This document shows, in pieces, positions 1 through 10,100 of a stretch of 16,728 bases of DNA (positions are counted from its first letter, which is position 1; each line of letters opens with the position of its first letter). The position numbers and the translations under genes are program-made. The DNA is from Acanthamoeba lenticulata. Taxonomy: Eukaryota > Discosea > Longamoebia > Acanthamoebidae. The notes beneath the pieces are model-generated. The model worked only from the letters and a program-made list of their open reading frames with translations, was not told the origin of the DNA and did not search any database. The DNA is taken from assembly GCA_002179805.1 (NCBI GenBank), contig NAVB01000964.1:1-16728 (forward strand), given 5' to 3'.

Positions 1-456
1 AAAATACACAAAGGCAGGGGGGGCGGTACGGGGGTGGTGTTCTGCCGCCTGAGCTGTGGGGGCGTCCCTCGCTCCAGCCGTGGGGAGGAGCTTGCGGCCT
101 TGTCCCTGCTGGCTGAACTGCCGAGCACCCCGCGCCGCAGCATCATCGTGTGGGGCTGGCAAGGCTTGCGCTGCAGGCACTCGCAGAGCTGTTTTCGAAA
201 ATACAAGTGGTGGCGGGTTGTCTCGGTGGACATGCCGCGCTTGGAACAACGCTGGCCCTCGCCCTAAGAGTGTCCATCGCCGTGACGCACGACGTTGAGA
301 CAACTTCTGGTCAAAAAACCTTGAATGGACCCAAACCCCGAGAGCCGCGTCCCCGAAGAAGAAAGCCAACAGCGCAGTTTCGTACTCTCCTCCGTTCATG
401 TCGTCCTTCTTTTGCTACACACCTCCTTCCTCTTGAACTTCAATTTCTTCTTCATA
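1..456. other. No recognised gene; 3' flank of the CRT-like gene
   Basis: The stretch is GC-rich and carries short open frames on both strands, but none shows a familiar motif, a convincing splice structure or a clear start and stop. It lies just past the stop codon of the CRT-like gene, so part of it is that gene's 3' UTR. It may also hold the end of a gene that continues to the left of the window. I see no RNA gene or repeat here. Confidence 0.5.
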
Positions 457-2294
457 CTAGTTGATGTCGTGGCCCTGCTCGTAGGCAACGATCTGAGGCG
501 TCTTGATGCCCAGGCGGTACATGTAGTTCTTGCGCAGGTAGAGCTGGTCCTTGGGCTCGGGTCGGACGGCAAACACCTGCTCCGGCACGCCAGCAAGTCG
601 CGGGTTGATGAGGGCCACGGTGCGCTCGGTCGTGGGCTCGGGGGAGGCCAGCGGGTCCTTGGCCTCCTCGTCGCCCTCGGCCTGCTCACCTTCGCTGCTG
701 CTGCTGCTCGCCATCGAGTAGATGGCAAAGCCCAGAAGGACGACCACGAGGGACACGATGGTCTCCCAGTTGAAGTCCTCCGTGAATTGGAACATAATGA
801 AGGGCATCGTGTAGACGACCTGCGTGAGCGGCAGACGCAGGGCAAAGGCCAGCGTGAACAGCGTCGCCGACGCGTGCTTGGTCACCAGCAGGATGAAAAT
901 GTTGTAGAAGAAGTTGACCATCACGTAGGCGCCCGTAAACAGGTAGTTGTACTCGCACGCGTCGCCCGGCATCGTGTTCCACCCGAGGAGGCAGAAGTAG
1001 CCGTTCTGGATCTGGTCGGGGATCTCGCTGGCCGAGATGCCGCCAAAGCCCGGGATCATGGTCACCGGCAGGAGCGACAAGCTCACGCCCAGCTGGAACC
1101 AGGCCACCCAGGAGCCCATGTAGTAGACGTCGAGCACGACCTGCCCAAAGGCCAGCTCCTTCGTCACGTTGGACAGCGCCTGCGGGATGTTGTTCGCCCT
1201 GTGCGGCGCCAACATCATCATGACCACCAATAGGTGAGCGATGAGGCCGGGAGCGAGTGAAGGCGCGAGAGAAAGAGGAGAGGACGTACACGTAGATGAT
1301 GATCGAATACCAGATGGCCGGCGGGTCATTGCTGCTCTTCTTGCTGTTGGTGAACAGCGGGATGAGTGCGACCACAGCACCCGCCAGGATGATCGTTGCG
1401 CCACCGATCTTGCCGAAGCCGTATCTGCCATGGCGAGTTTTTGTTTTAGAAACAATAATCAGTATTATTAATCACGAAAATTCGTTTTGTTTTTGTTCAA
1501 TAAAATAACAGTACCTGGCCCTCAGGATGAGGAAGGAGGCCACCATGGTCATCGGAATGATCGTCTGTGTAGGTCAAAACAAAGTCGCCATGGTGAGTCG
1601 AGTCTGATTGTGGTGCGAGTGCAAGGCGAGCTGCTGCTGCCAGAGAGGGTAATCGACCTGGTTAATGATGTTCTGGAGGGTGGCCGGCGTGTTGGGAGCG
1701 CCGATGGAGAACAGGAAACCAGCCAGGCCGTCGAACACGCCGAAGAGGAAGAACTTCCACACCGGGAAAGCCCTGATGACAAAAAAAAGACGATGGTGAG
1801 AAGGGCTCAGCGCCAACGATGACGACAACGACGTACTTCATCTCGTCGGTGATTTCATTGGTGAAGAAATACTTGTAGGAGGTGATGACCTGCGCCAGCA
1901 CGCAATAGCTGAGCGTGGTGAACTGGTTGTTGAACCAGGCGTATCGATCACCAAACTTCATCTGGTTATACCGACCTGTCACGCTGTTTGCTGGAGGAGA
2001 AAGAGGACCCATGGACGTATGAGCTAAAGCCACGGCAGAACAAGATGGAGGTGGAAGGGAAGAAGCACCAATGCCAAAGAGAACGAGCAAGAAAAAGTAG
2101 ATGAGGATGCGGAGGGTTTCGGGTGTGAGCTTGGCGCGCCAGTAGGAAACGGTGCAGACCTCGGCCAAAGCCGCTTGCTTGGTGGCCAACCAGCCGTCCT
2201 TCTTGGTGCCCTTGCCCTTGCCAAGTAGTGGCGCATCGTCGGGCACCTGCAATTCATCCAGCGACGCCTCCGATTTCCCTCTGCTGCTTTTCAT
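457..2294 (-). CDS. CRT-like (chloroquine resistance transporter family) membrane transporter, 473 aa, six exons
   Basis: Exons read on the minus strand: 2294-2069, 1990-1837, 1772-1658, 1564-1515, 1424-1290 and 1198-457. They join in phase to 1422 nt. The product is a polytopic membrane protein with about ten hydrophobic spans. Family-like stretches include NSVTGRYNQMKFGDRYAWF after span 1, GAPNTPATLQNIINQTIIP across an exon junction, and NNIPQALSNVTKELAF. The family belongs to the drug/metabolite transporter superfamily and moves small solutes or peptides across the digestive-vacuole or lysosome membrane; Dictyostelium has several members. The soluble N-terminus carries D19-x-x-x-L23-L24, a classic acidic dileucine endolysosomal sorting signal. 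The C-terminal tail is acidic and Ser-rich, then basic. Length is close to the roughly 424 residues of the Plasmodium protein. The start is the first ATG of the open exon; a 5' UTR intron (donor near 2393, acceptor near 2308) is possible. The substrate cannot be told from sequence. Confidence 0.88.
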
Positions 2295-2863
2295 CTCTGC
2301 TTCTTTCTGCTGTTGCCAGTTTAAACGTTAACCATTTGAGAAGATGAATGAAAATTAAGAAATCAAGAACTGAGAATGGAAGCGAAATTACCTGCAAAAC
2401 AAGCAATGTGACCCCTACCCCTGAACGCAGCAATCGTTCTCGTGGCCGACAAGACGAGAACCGTTGATGGAGTTGGGTACCACGCAAACAACGATTGTTT
2501 ATTGCGGTCCTCCGGAGCTGGTCCAGGTCCCAACGTGAACGCGAGCGTTGCCGCTGTACAACCTCTCGGAAATCGCAGAGGAAAAAGCGCCCTTCTTTGC
2601 CTTCAGCACTGTTTGGCCCTTTGCCACTCAAAAGAACAGGAGATGGCCCAACAAGCCGACGCGTTGATCACACCAGGGTGCTCTTTGTTGGTTTGGTCGG
2701 CTCGCTTTAGAAATACGTTTAGTTACGTTTAAATAGTCGTTTGAGGGCCGCCCAGGAGTCGATCAGAAGCCACACTGAGCCGCGCCCGTGAAGAAGAGGA
2801 AGAGAGGCTAGGCATGATGGAACGTGCGGAGGCGAGAAAGAAGCGAGCGAGTGAGCGCAGCAC
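2295..2863. other. Intergenic region: CRT-like 5' region and WDR44-like 3' UTR
   Basis: Both flanking genes run on the minus strand, so this spacer holds the promoter and leader of the CRT-like gene and the 3' end of the WDR44-like gene. An AT-rich TATTTAAA-type element lies near 2717-2732 on the minus strand and could be a core promoter for a long leader. A GTTTTGCAG/GTAATT junction near 2393 suggests leader splicing. Short open frames on both strands (for example 2254-2631 on the minus strand) lack recognisable protein features. Confidence 0.4.
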
Positions 2864-5436
2864 TTAGGTAGCAGCCGCGGGGGCGGCGGGCTGCTCGTTG
2901 TGGTAAACGTGGAGCTCGCCGTCGAGGGACGCCGCCACTATGAGTTGCCCGTGGAGACCCTCAAACGCCGGCGCAAACGACGCCGCTGTCGCCATCCCCT
3001 CTTCGTCCTCGGTCACTGTTACGTGTTGTTGATGGCGAGCCGGAGTCAGCGTTTAGTTGTTGATGAAGACCTGAGGAGGAAGACGACGTACCTGGGAAGA
3101 ACTCGCACGCCTTGTTCCGCTTCTCCTTGCCCATCTCCCACAGAAATACATTCGGGTCCTCAGAGCCCGAGATGACGTACTTCATGTCGTCGCTGTTGTT
3201 GCTCATCACCATCAGATACATTCGAAATTGAAGATGACAATGACGATGATGATGACGACGGTGAGACGAACCTGAGTGTTGCCTTGACCTGGAACTCCCT
3301 GTTGACGTAACCGGCATATTTACATATCAACGAATGGTCCTTGGTTCTGTACAGCCGCGCCGAAGAGTCATTCGATGACACCAACATCTAGTTGTGTACA
3401 CACGCGCCCGCCACACGTGTGAGTTCAAGCTCATCGCATCGGGAAGGAAAGAGAGGAGGAGAGGGGAAGGGACGCACATATTTGCCGTCCCGCGAGGTCT
3501 CGATTCCGGTCACCTTGCGGCGGGTGTGGTCCCTGGCCTTGAATCGCGAGTTGTGCACGTGCAGTTCCTTGGACACCTTCATCTCCTGCGCATAGAGGCA
3601 AACCGACGGGATCAGATAAATGAAACTACCACGATGTGGGCACGAGGGAGCCATACGATCGTGGGTCGTGGGGAGGTGGAGCCGTCCGCTTCCGCGCTGG
3701 TGGGCTCTTTCGTGATGGCCTCCTTCAATAGCGCCACAACAATTACAACGTTAGGAGAAGATGGAAAGAGGATCAAGGTAAAGGCGAACGATGGAACAAA
3801 GTATATACCTCGGTCTCACAGAAGAGAAGCTTGCCGGTGTCGGTGCCAACGACGAGATATTCGCCCTTGTCGGACACGAACGCGCCTGCCGTGATCATGT
3901 CCCCAATGTCCACTTGAAACGCGATTCGCTTGCGAGGGATGTTCCAGACGTAGATCCGCTTGTCCAAACCTCCGCTCATGAACACTTTGTTGTTCTGTGT
4001 TTCACAATCCGGTTTGGCTTCAATGAACTGCTTGATAAATCACAACTGAGGATTGTGGTGGAGCCGTACGATGGGATGAAAGGCGACGGTGGTGACAAAA
4101 TCCTTATGCTCGAAGCAGGACACGCAGTCGTCGCACGACATGTGCCACAGGCGCACCGTGCAGTCCATCGACGATGAGAGGATGAACTCGTTCTACACAC
4201 CTCACCGGCGTCATTATTGCCAGTCTACGTCAGACTTTGCACACACACACACAACACACACACACGTGGAACACATCCTCTTGGGGGCGCACGTACGTTG
4301 GACCAAGAAATACAGAGGATGTCAAGGGTGTGGCCGGGGAAGCTCTTGTAGCATACCGGGTCCAGGTACTGCGTGAGTCGTCCCTTCTTGCCCTCCGCGT
4401 CTATCATGACCACAACGGCAATCAGATCCTGATCGGGCCGAGTCGGAGGAAGGGTGGGCATGCGCATAAGCACGGAAAGAGACGCGCACCCTCTTCAAAC
4501 TTGGGGTCTACTCGCCACACGCGCAGGACGCCGTCGCTGCCAGCTGTGGCCAGATATCGCCCATCGGGACTGAACTGCATCACCCAGATCGCGCCTGTGC
4601 GTGGGTGGCAGAACCGCCGTGAGGTTAGGGCTATTTTATTATATTTTTTTTTCTTAATTATTCTTTTTATTTGGTTGTTTGATTGTTTGTTAGGAGGAAG
4701 GGAAACAGTAAGTACCATAGTGCCCGCCTTCCTGCTCGCTCATCGTCTGAACCTGATACATCTTGTTGAATGCAAGGTCCTTCTTCTTGTTCTTCTTCTC
4801 CACCTTGACGTAGCCGTTGGGGTCCTCGGTCTCCTCGGTGTCGTCCTTGCGCTGGGACTGTGGCTTGCTCTTCTTCTCCTTTTTGGTCGGGGTCTTGGCC
4901 TTGTCCTTGACGTCCTTCGGCGGCCGCTTGTGGAAGAGGCTGAGGCGCGCTAGACCGCCGCCCTTCTTGGGCTCGCTCTTTTCCTTGCCCTTGGCCGTCT
5001 CGCCCTTGCCTCCGCTGGCGGCGCCGCCGCTGTTGTTGCCTTCCCTGACACTGACCTGGGTGCCCGACCGAGCGTCGTCGCCATTGCCGCCACGGCTGTC
5101 GGTCCGCTCCTTCTCGACGACGGCGGCACCACTGCTGGTGCCGTCGCCCTCTCTTCGCTCAGTCGTGCTGGCCGACGAGAAGGACTCATGGTGGGAGCTT
5201 CCTCCAGCGTTGCGAGCCGAGTTGGTGTGCGGCCATCGATCGCGCGGGTCGACGTAGCCGCCGCTGCGCGGTCCGCTATCCCGGCGCCCGTTCTGATCGA
5301 CGTAGGGCAAATCCTCGAGCTCCTGGAGCGAGGAGATGATGGTGTCAAGGTTCTTAATGGCCTTCTTGCGCTCCTCCTTGCGCTGAGCCTTTTCCCGTTC
5401 CCGCTCCAGCTCGCGCTCACGCTCCTCGTCTGTCAT
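2864..5436 (-). CDS. WDR44: WDR44-like WD40 repeat protein (Rab11-binding type), 576 aa, nine exons
   Basis: Exons on the minus strand: 5436-4716, 4594-4512, 4428-4297, 4192-4070, 3994-3809, 3585-3478, 3387-3272, 3201-3092 and 3015-2864, total 1731 nt. Residues 1-45 form a charged coiled coil rich in Glu and Arg; 50-215 look disordered and Lys/Ser-rich. Seven WD40 blades follow from residue 241, opening with GAIWVMQFSPDGRYLATAG. Blades 2 and 3 give ILSSSMDCTVRLWHMSCDD and FVTTVAFHPINNKVFMSGG, close to the WDR44/rabphilin-11 family in order and wording. Human WDR44 is a Rab11 effector on recycling endosomes and is longer, so the N-terminus here may be short or incomplete. The exon 2/3 junction is the weakest (donor GTAGAC at 4511 chosen for phase). 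The ATG at 5436 is the first in frame, but the frame stays open upstream to a splice-acceptor-like site at 5475. Confidence 0.88.
4240..4265. repeat. (CA)n microsatellite inside a WDR44-like intron
   Basis: A nearly perfect CA dinucleotide run interrupted once lies in the intron between exons 3 and 4 (4296-4193). It reads as TG repeats on the coding strand just before the acceptor GTGTGTAG. It has no coding role. Confidence 0.85.
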
Positions 5437-5511
5437 GGTGCGTATCCCGCGTACGAGCACGGCGGTGCTGTCTACTGAGAAAACCCGCGCACGCGCTCAC
5501 AAGTGAGTATG

Positions 5512-5518
5512 ATTTATA
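5512..5518 (-). promoter_or_regulatory. Candidate TATA box (TATAAAT) for the WDR44-like gene
   Basis: TATAAAT on the minus strand ends 75 nt before the chosen ATG at 5436, which would put a transcription start near 5485 and give a short leader. It overlaps the 3' end of the upstream acidic reading frame. If that frame is really an exon of the same gene, this match is fortuitous. Confidence 0.3.
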
Positions 5519-6068
5519 GCAGTAGAGCTACGACTAAACAACAGATTATCATAAATGTGCATTTGTGGCCAGAATGGGGGCGGGAAGCGCAAGTAGTCAT
5601 AATAATGTACTGAAAAACAAAAAGCATGAATTCTGCTACGCAGATTGGTGGGGAGGGGGAGGGGGGTAACAAACCAGTTAGTGGAGGACGCTGTCTAAGC
5701 GTGCCGCTGCCTGTTTTATCGACTCCACCGCTGCCGGTGAGGCGGGGTGTCAGCGAGGCACGCATTGACGACGAGCCGTCCACAACCTGTGGGGGCGCCC
5801 CTTCCGCCTCTGCGGCTCGCTTCATAGCAGAACGACCGAGCGTATCCTTGGCCTTGTGCTTCTTTTTATGCTTGGACTTGCGTCTCCGCTCTTCACTAGA
5901 CGTTGATTCGCTTTCCTCGTCATCTTCTTCTTCATCCTCATCGTCTTCCTCACTGTCACTGCTCGACTCCTCTTCGTCGTCATCGTCTTCCGACGATTTA
6001 CCTCGGCGCCTCCGATATTTCTCTTCTTCTTCATCTGAGCTGCTGCTGTCTTCGTACGAGGAATTCAT
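5514..6068 (-). CDS. Acidic Ser/Asp/Glu-rich hypothetical protein, or missed N-terminal exon of the WDR44-like gene
   Basis: The frame starts at ATG 6068 and runs open for 184 codons. Residues 1-60 are almost entirely Ser, Asp and Glu with a short RRRR block, followed by a Lys/Arg/His-rich stretch (KSKHKKKHKAK, about 64-74); such composition is typical of disordered nuclear or phospho-regulated proteins. The last 50 codons become AT-rich and hydrophobic and do not look coding, so the 3' end is probably wrong. A donor CTG/GTTTGT (intron from 5674) fits two acceptors in phase: TTTTTGTTTTTCAG at about 5610, adding an aromatic-rich tail ending at 5497, or TTTTCTCAG at 5475, which would fuse this exon to the WDR44-like frame and give a 720-residue protein. 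I cannot choose between these from sequence. Confidence 0.45.
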   Translation of the reverse strand: MNSSYEDSSSSDEEEEKYRRRRGKSSEDDDDEEESSSDSEEDDEDEEEDDEESESTSSEERRRKSKHKKKHKAKDTLGRSAMKRAAEAEGAPPQVVDGSSSMRASLTPRLTGSGGVDKTGSGTLRQRPPLTGLLPPSPSPPICVAEFMLFVFQYIIMTTCASRPHSGHKCTFMIICCLVVALLL

Positions 6069-6539
6069 TTCTTTGGCCTTTCGATTTGCTCAAAAGCGCT
6101 CTTGCAACAGCTGTCTTTCTCGAGGAGGAGTGGTGGAGATAATAATCGACCAGCGCTTAAAAATGGTCGAGAGAAAACAGCCCAACGCTGAAGAGATGGG
6201 AATAGAAGTGCGCCCGCGCTCTTGTGGCCCAGGAGGAGTAAAAGCGCTCAAACTGTTGATGCACGAATCGGGCTGTCACAAGCAAGCTCACACCCTTCAA
6301 CCAACCCGGACCCAAACCGCGCTGCACCTGACAACCTGCCTAGTGTCGACACAAACCTGCAGGCTTCAAATTTCGGTGTTTTCTTTCTGCTTGCCCACAT
6401 TCTTGCTTGTTGTTCCCGATTCTGTGTTGCTCCGTCGTGGCCTACCGTTCTACGTTCTCCTAGTGGGGCGGTGGCCACAGGTCAGGCGTAGAAGAAGTCG
6501 CGCGGCGGAATAGTGAGACAGACCGAAAAAAAGTGGGTC

Positions 6540-6850
6540 CGGGAAGGTGGCGTCGCATGTAAGTTGTACTGCTGTTGTCCTCTCGGAGTCACCCTTTAGT
6601 TGGGGTGTCTGGGATGTTGGCCGCCCGGCAGTGGGGCCTAAGCCTTGCGGCAGGCAAGGCCGTGATCAGGTGCCGGGAGCTGGGCGGCCAGTCGAGGGGG
6701 TTGCAGTCTGGTGAGAGTGGTGAATGCTCGTCGTGAAACCTTGACGAGCGGGAAGAAGTGTCGTAGGAGCTATCGTGGCCGCGAGTGGTGGTATTTCATA
6801 GTCGGTGTCCTCAAGTGGGAGCCTCCCACCTATTCTACACCTCGCTGGAA
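6540..6850 (-). rRNA. Fragment resembling nuclear large-subunit (28S/26S) rRNA, domain V region
   Basis: On the minus strand, positions 6843-6821 read GAGGTGTAGAATAGGTGGGA and onward, and 6798-6781 read TGAAATACCACCACTCGC. These two motifs, in this order and spacing, are a well-known conserved stretch of eukaryotic LSU rRNA (GTGTAGAATA[A/G]GTGGGAG ... TGAAATACCACTAC) that precedes a variable expansion segment. What follows (6780-6540) is GC-rich and folds strongly, as an expansion segment would. The neighbouring near-universal rRNA segments expected on both sides are not recognisable, although 6940-6960 has a weak resemblance to the preceding helix. It is therefore more likely a partial or decayed copy than a working rRNA gene. 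The boundaries are rough. Confidence 0.55.
6619..6689. repeat. Strong nested hairpin
   Basis: GGCCGCCC (6619-6626) pairs with GGGCGGCC (6682-6689), extended by GGCA/TGCC after a one-sided bulge. Inside, GCCTTGC (6642-6648) pairs with GCAAGGC (6654-6660) around a five-base loop. It lies in the rRNA-like block and is best read as an expansion-segment helix. Confidence 0.6.
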
Positions 6851-7153
6851 AGTTGATGAAGGTTCGTTCGACGAAGGGAAGGAGGGTGGGTGTCGCGTTG
6901 GATGCATAGTGATTGTTTTGAGTCGAAGGAACATGCTGACAGTCTGACTAGTCAGGGGCTTCCCGGCCCATCTGTCACCTCACCCATGCGCAAGTTTATT
7001 ACGCTACTTGCCGAAGACCACAGCGATTATGGTGCCAGCAACGAAAAAAACTTATCATTTTCGAAACGCTTCGGAAAACATTCACCCGGTTACCAGAAAC
7101 AGAGAACAAGCCCGAAGCAAGGGCCAAAGAGAAGAAAGCACAGACACAAAGAG

Positions 7154-10100
7154 ATGGAACCGCAGCTCGACCTTGAGAGCGTGCTGGTGCATTTTTTCTG
7201 ACCTTGTCTTTTCCGCTTGTGAGGGCGGACGCATGAACGAAATAATCTTGACACTCAATTTATACACAACACAGGCAGGCACACTCCGCACGCAAGGGTT
7301 GGCCAGCCAGATCCTCTCAAGTGACTCGCATCATGCACTGCCTGTACAACAGCAAGCGGTTCGCTTCCCTTTAGCCAACCTTTGCATAGCTCGCGGGTTT
7401 GGCGCCGTCCCAGTTGGCTGACTAAGCGCATGCTGCTCCCACAGGTGGACCACCCACTGTACTGGGTAAATGTGCTGCGTGGACGGGTCACCAAGCGACT
7501 CATGGTAAAGCTGCAGGCCACACTCCTGGCTCAGGGCAACGCCTTCATCGACCAGTTTATCAAGTATAACGGAATAAGCCACCTGCTCGATGTTCACGAA
7601 GACCTCTTCTGGCGGTTCGCTCCTCACTCTGCCCGGTGCTTGTTGAGATCGCGTCTATGGGCTCATCATCGACGCGATCCCGCTTCGCAGGACCTTCGAG
7701 CCCAAGGACAAGAACAAGGAGCATGCCGTCGACCTGCATGAGGCCAACGAAGCCTTTGTCGAGAGCGCGGCCTGCCTTCAGCCGCTCCTGCGTCGCCCTG
7801 TACGCGCCGCATTTCGCCCCTCCCGGCCTGGTGGTGGCGGGTCGATTGACAAGTGCTCCCATCCCAATCACCGGTGACCTACAGCTGGGCCTCAAGGCCT
7901 TCACCGAGGGGAGCAAGAAGACACTGCAGCAGCACATTGTCCTGCTGGTGACGTCCCTGGCCTCATCCGCCGTGCGCAAGGTCTGCCTTTGGGCCATTCA
8001 CATGATCTCCTCCAACTGCCCACTCTCGCGGTACGTCCAACGAGCTACGCTGGTGTCAGGACCTCCTCATCGTCGACGCTGGCTAATTCACTTTACACAG
8101 AATGGCCGATCTGACGCAGGCCTTCTACGAGGGCCTGGTCTCGCTCCAGCCGCTCCTTCGAGAAGAAAACATTTTTGCCACTTCGCTCCGCGTCCTCACC
8201 GAGGTGCGTGTTGGACGCTATGCACAGGTCCTGCCGCCAGCTGGCCACTAACACTTGAGGGGGCGTGTAATGGCGTTCACGACAGGCTGAGGCCGCGGAT
8301 GACGTGGAGTCAATCGCACATGCGCTTTACCTGCTGAACATGACTGTCGAGGGCGCCTGCACTGACGCGCGTGAGGTCAAGCAATTGAAGACGCGTGAGC
8401 GCATGCGCCGCGCCTTTGAAGAGATCGGACTGTCGGATGTGCTCGCGCGCCTTGCACGCCGCCGCAACGAGACCATCGCCGCCGAGATCAAGAAGTGGGT
8501 GGCCCACAAGACCCGTGACGAGGAGTTTAGCCAACCCGCCAGGCCTAGCCCCAGGCCGAGAGTGTTCCGGCCCGCGGCTGCTGCGCCGGAGAAGCCCGTG
8601 TACGAGCCCGCCGGTAGCTACGACATGTACGAGACCGCCGACGTCGTCCCGCAGGGTCCGGGGGCAGTCGCTGTGGTGACGACGCCCACTGCCCCCGACC
8701 GGTCCCCGTCGATCAGTCATTACATCGACTCAGGCGAGTTCAGCGCTGACCTTGCAGGCGGTCGCCCGGCCACTACCACAGCGTCGCCCTCGACGGCAAA
8801 CGACGGCTATATGTCCCATGAAGAGCAAAATCGGCTCGGCCAAGACCCCAACGACGCGGTGTATGTCAGCGCCGATGACTTCAGTGTCGACCTTAAAGGC
8901 CCGCGCTCGGTCACGCAGCCTGTGGACCATGGCTATATGTCGCGCGAGGAGCAGGATAGACTGAGCCGAGATTCCAACGCAGCCTATGTCGCCGTCAACA
9001 ACTTAAGTGCCGATCTCAAGGGCGGCACAGCGGCGCCCAAGGCAGTGCAGGGCCGATCGGGTCAGGACTCAAGCGTTGCGAGTTATGTCGGCGCCAACGA
9101 GTTCAGTGCCGACCTCAAGGGCGGCAGCACCACCGCCAAGGCCGAAGCCGCTGGCCACGCTGACAACTACGATGGCACCTACGCCGAAGAAGACGAACTC
9201 ACCGAGCTCATCCGCAAGTCCAAAGGCGCCAAGACCGCGACTCAGGACAGCAATGACGACGTTCACCTGCTCCAAAATCCACGGATGTCGGTCATGCTGT
9301 CGGCGATCTCGGACGACGGTCTCAGCGCGTCGTGCGCCGAGGGCGATTTTTACCGGTTCATGAAGGAGCAGCTCGCGCAGGCAGCCAACGCGATCGCGAC
9401 GAACGTCCCTGCGGCCGCTCTTCCCGACCAGTCGCTGCCGCAGGCGGGCCACGACGACGACTTAGCCGGGCGATCACGTCGTGGTGCCTTTGTGTCGGAG
9501 CGCACGGACCTACGTTCTCTGGTCTCTGACGTCAAGCGCGGCCACCTCTACTTGTGGCATGTGCGCCTGCGCACTGATCCTGCCTCTGGTGCGCGCCCAC
9601 CGCTCGATTTCATAGACACCGTAATGCTTGTTTTTGCTTTGTTTTTTCCACCGTTGACTCTGGCGCGGCACCCCAGGCCTTCCCATCCCGCAAAGCGAGT
9701 TTGATGGCGTGACGGTGGAGCTCAACCGTACCTCGCTCGTGCTCACGGAGAAGGAGCCCAAGAACGTGGACGAGCAAAATGAGCTACAGGGCGAAGAGCT
9801 GGTCCGCCATCCACTTCCTCCTGCCTCTCTGATTGTCGTTTGTGTCCCTGACATTTGGTGGTGCATCACCGGCAGGAGTTCATCAACGGCACGGCTTCGA
9901 TCCCGCTCAGCAGCATCGTGCGCGTGCGCGAGTTTGAGAAGGGCTACACCAAGGGCTGGGAGAACAAGTTTGGCCTTTTCATCACCTATCGGTGCGACGC
10001 CTTTCTGTTGCTCGTGCCATTCTATGCACATGACCAACCAATCAACCTTTGGCAGGCTCGAGACCGAGAAGCAGCGTCGGACGCTCGTGCTGGTGACCAC

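Larger units (their letters stand above)
6069..7153. other. Divergent intergenic region containing an rRNA-like block
   Basis: This spacer of just over 1 kb separates the minus-strand acidic frame from the plus-strand CLU gene. Short open frames occur on both strands but none has motifs. Its main content is a block resembling nuclear LSU rRNA (about 6540-6850, minus strand) including a strong hairpin at 6619-6689. The rest should hold promoters for the two flanking genes; I see no clear TATA box for the CLU gene. Confidence 0.5.

Noticed and set aside
325..1233. Long plus-strand frame of 302 codons opposite the CRT-like gene
   Set aside because: It is rich in His, Val, Arg and Gln from antisense GC-rich codons and overlaps well-supported membrane-protein exons.
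2254..2631. Minus-strand frame upstream of the CRT-like start
   Set aside because: It overlaps the CRT first exon in another frame, has no motifs and crosses likely leader introns.
4817..5257. Plus-strand hydrophobic frame
   Set aside because: Antisense of the Lys/Glu-rich first exon of the WDR44-like gene; the apparent hydrophobicity is a strand artefact.
5626..6513. Plus-strand frame of 295 codons with long Ser runs
   Set aside because: The Ser run is the antisense of the Asp/Glu/Ser-rich frame; no motifs, and the remainder runs through intergenic sequence.
6590..6700. Possible SRP or other independent structured RNA at the nested hairpin
   Set aside because: The expected SRP helix 8 and tetraloop pattern is absent, and adjacent LSU rRNA motifs explain the folding better.
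8310..8720. Minus-strand frame of 136 codons
   Set aside because: Lies antisense to the large exon of the CLU gene and has no recognisable motif or splice signals.
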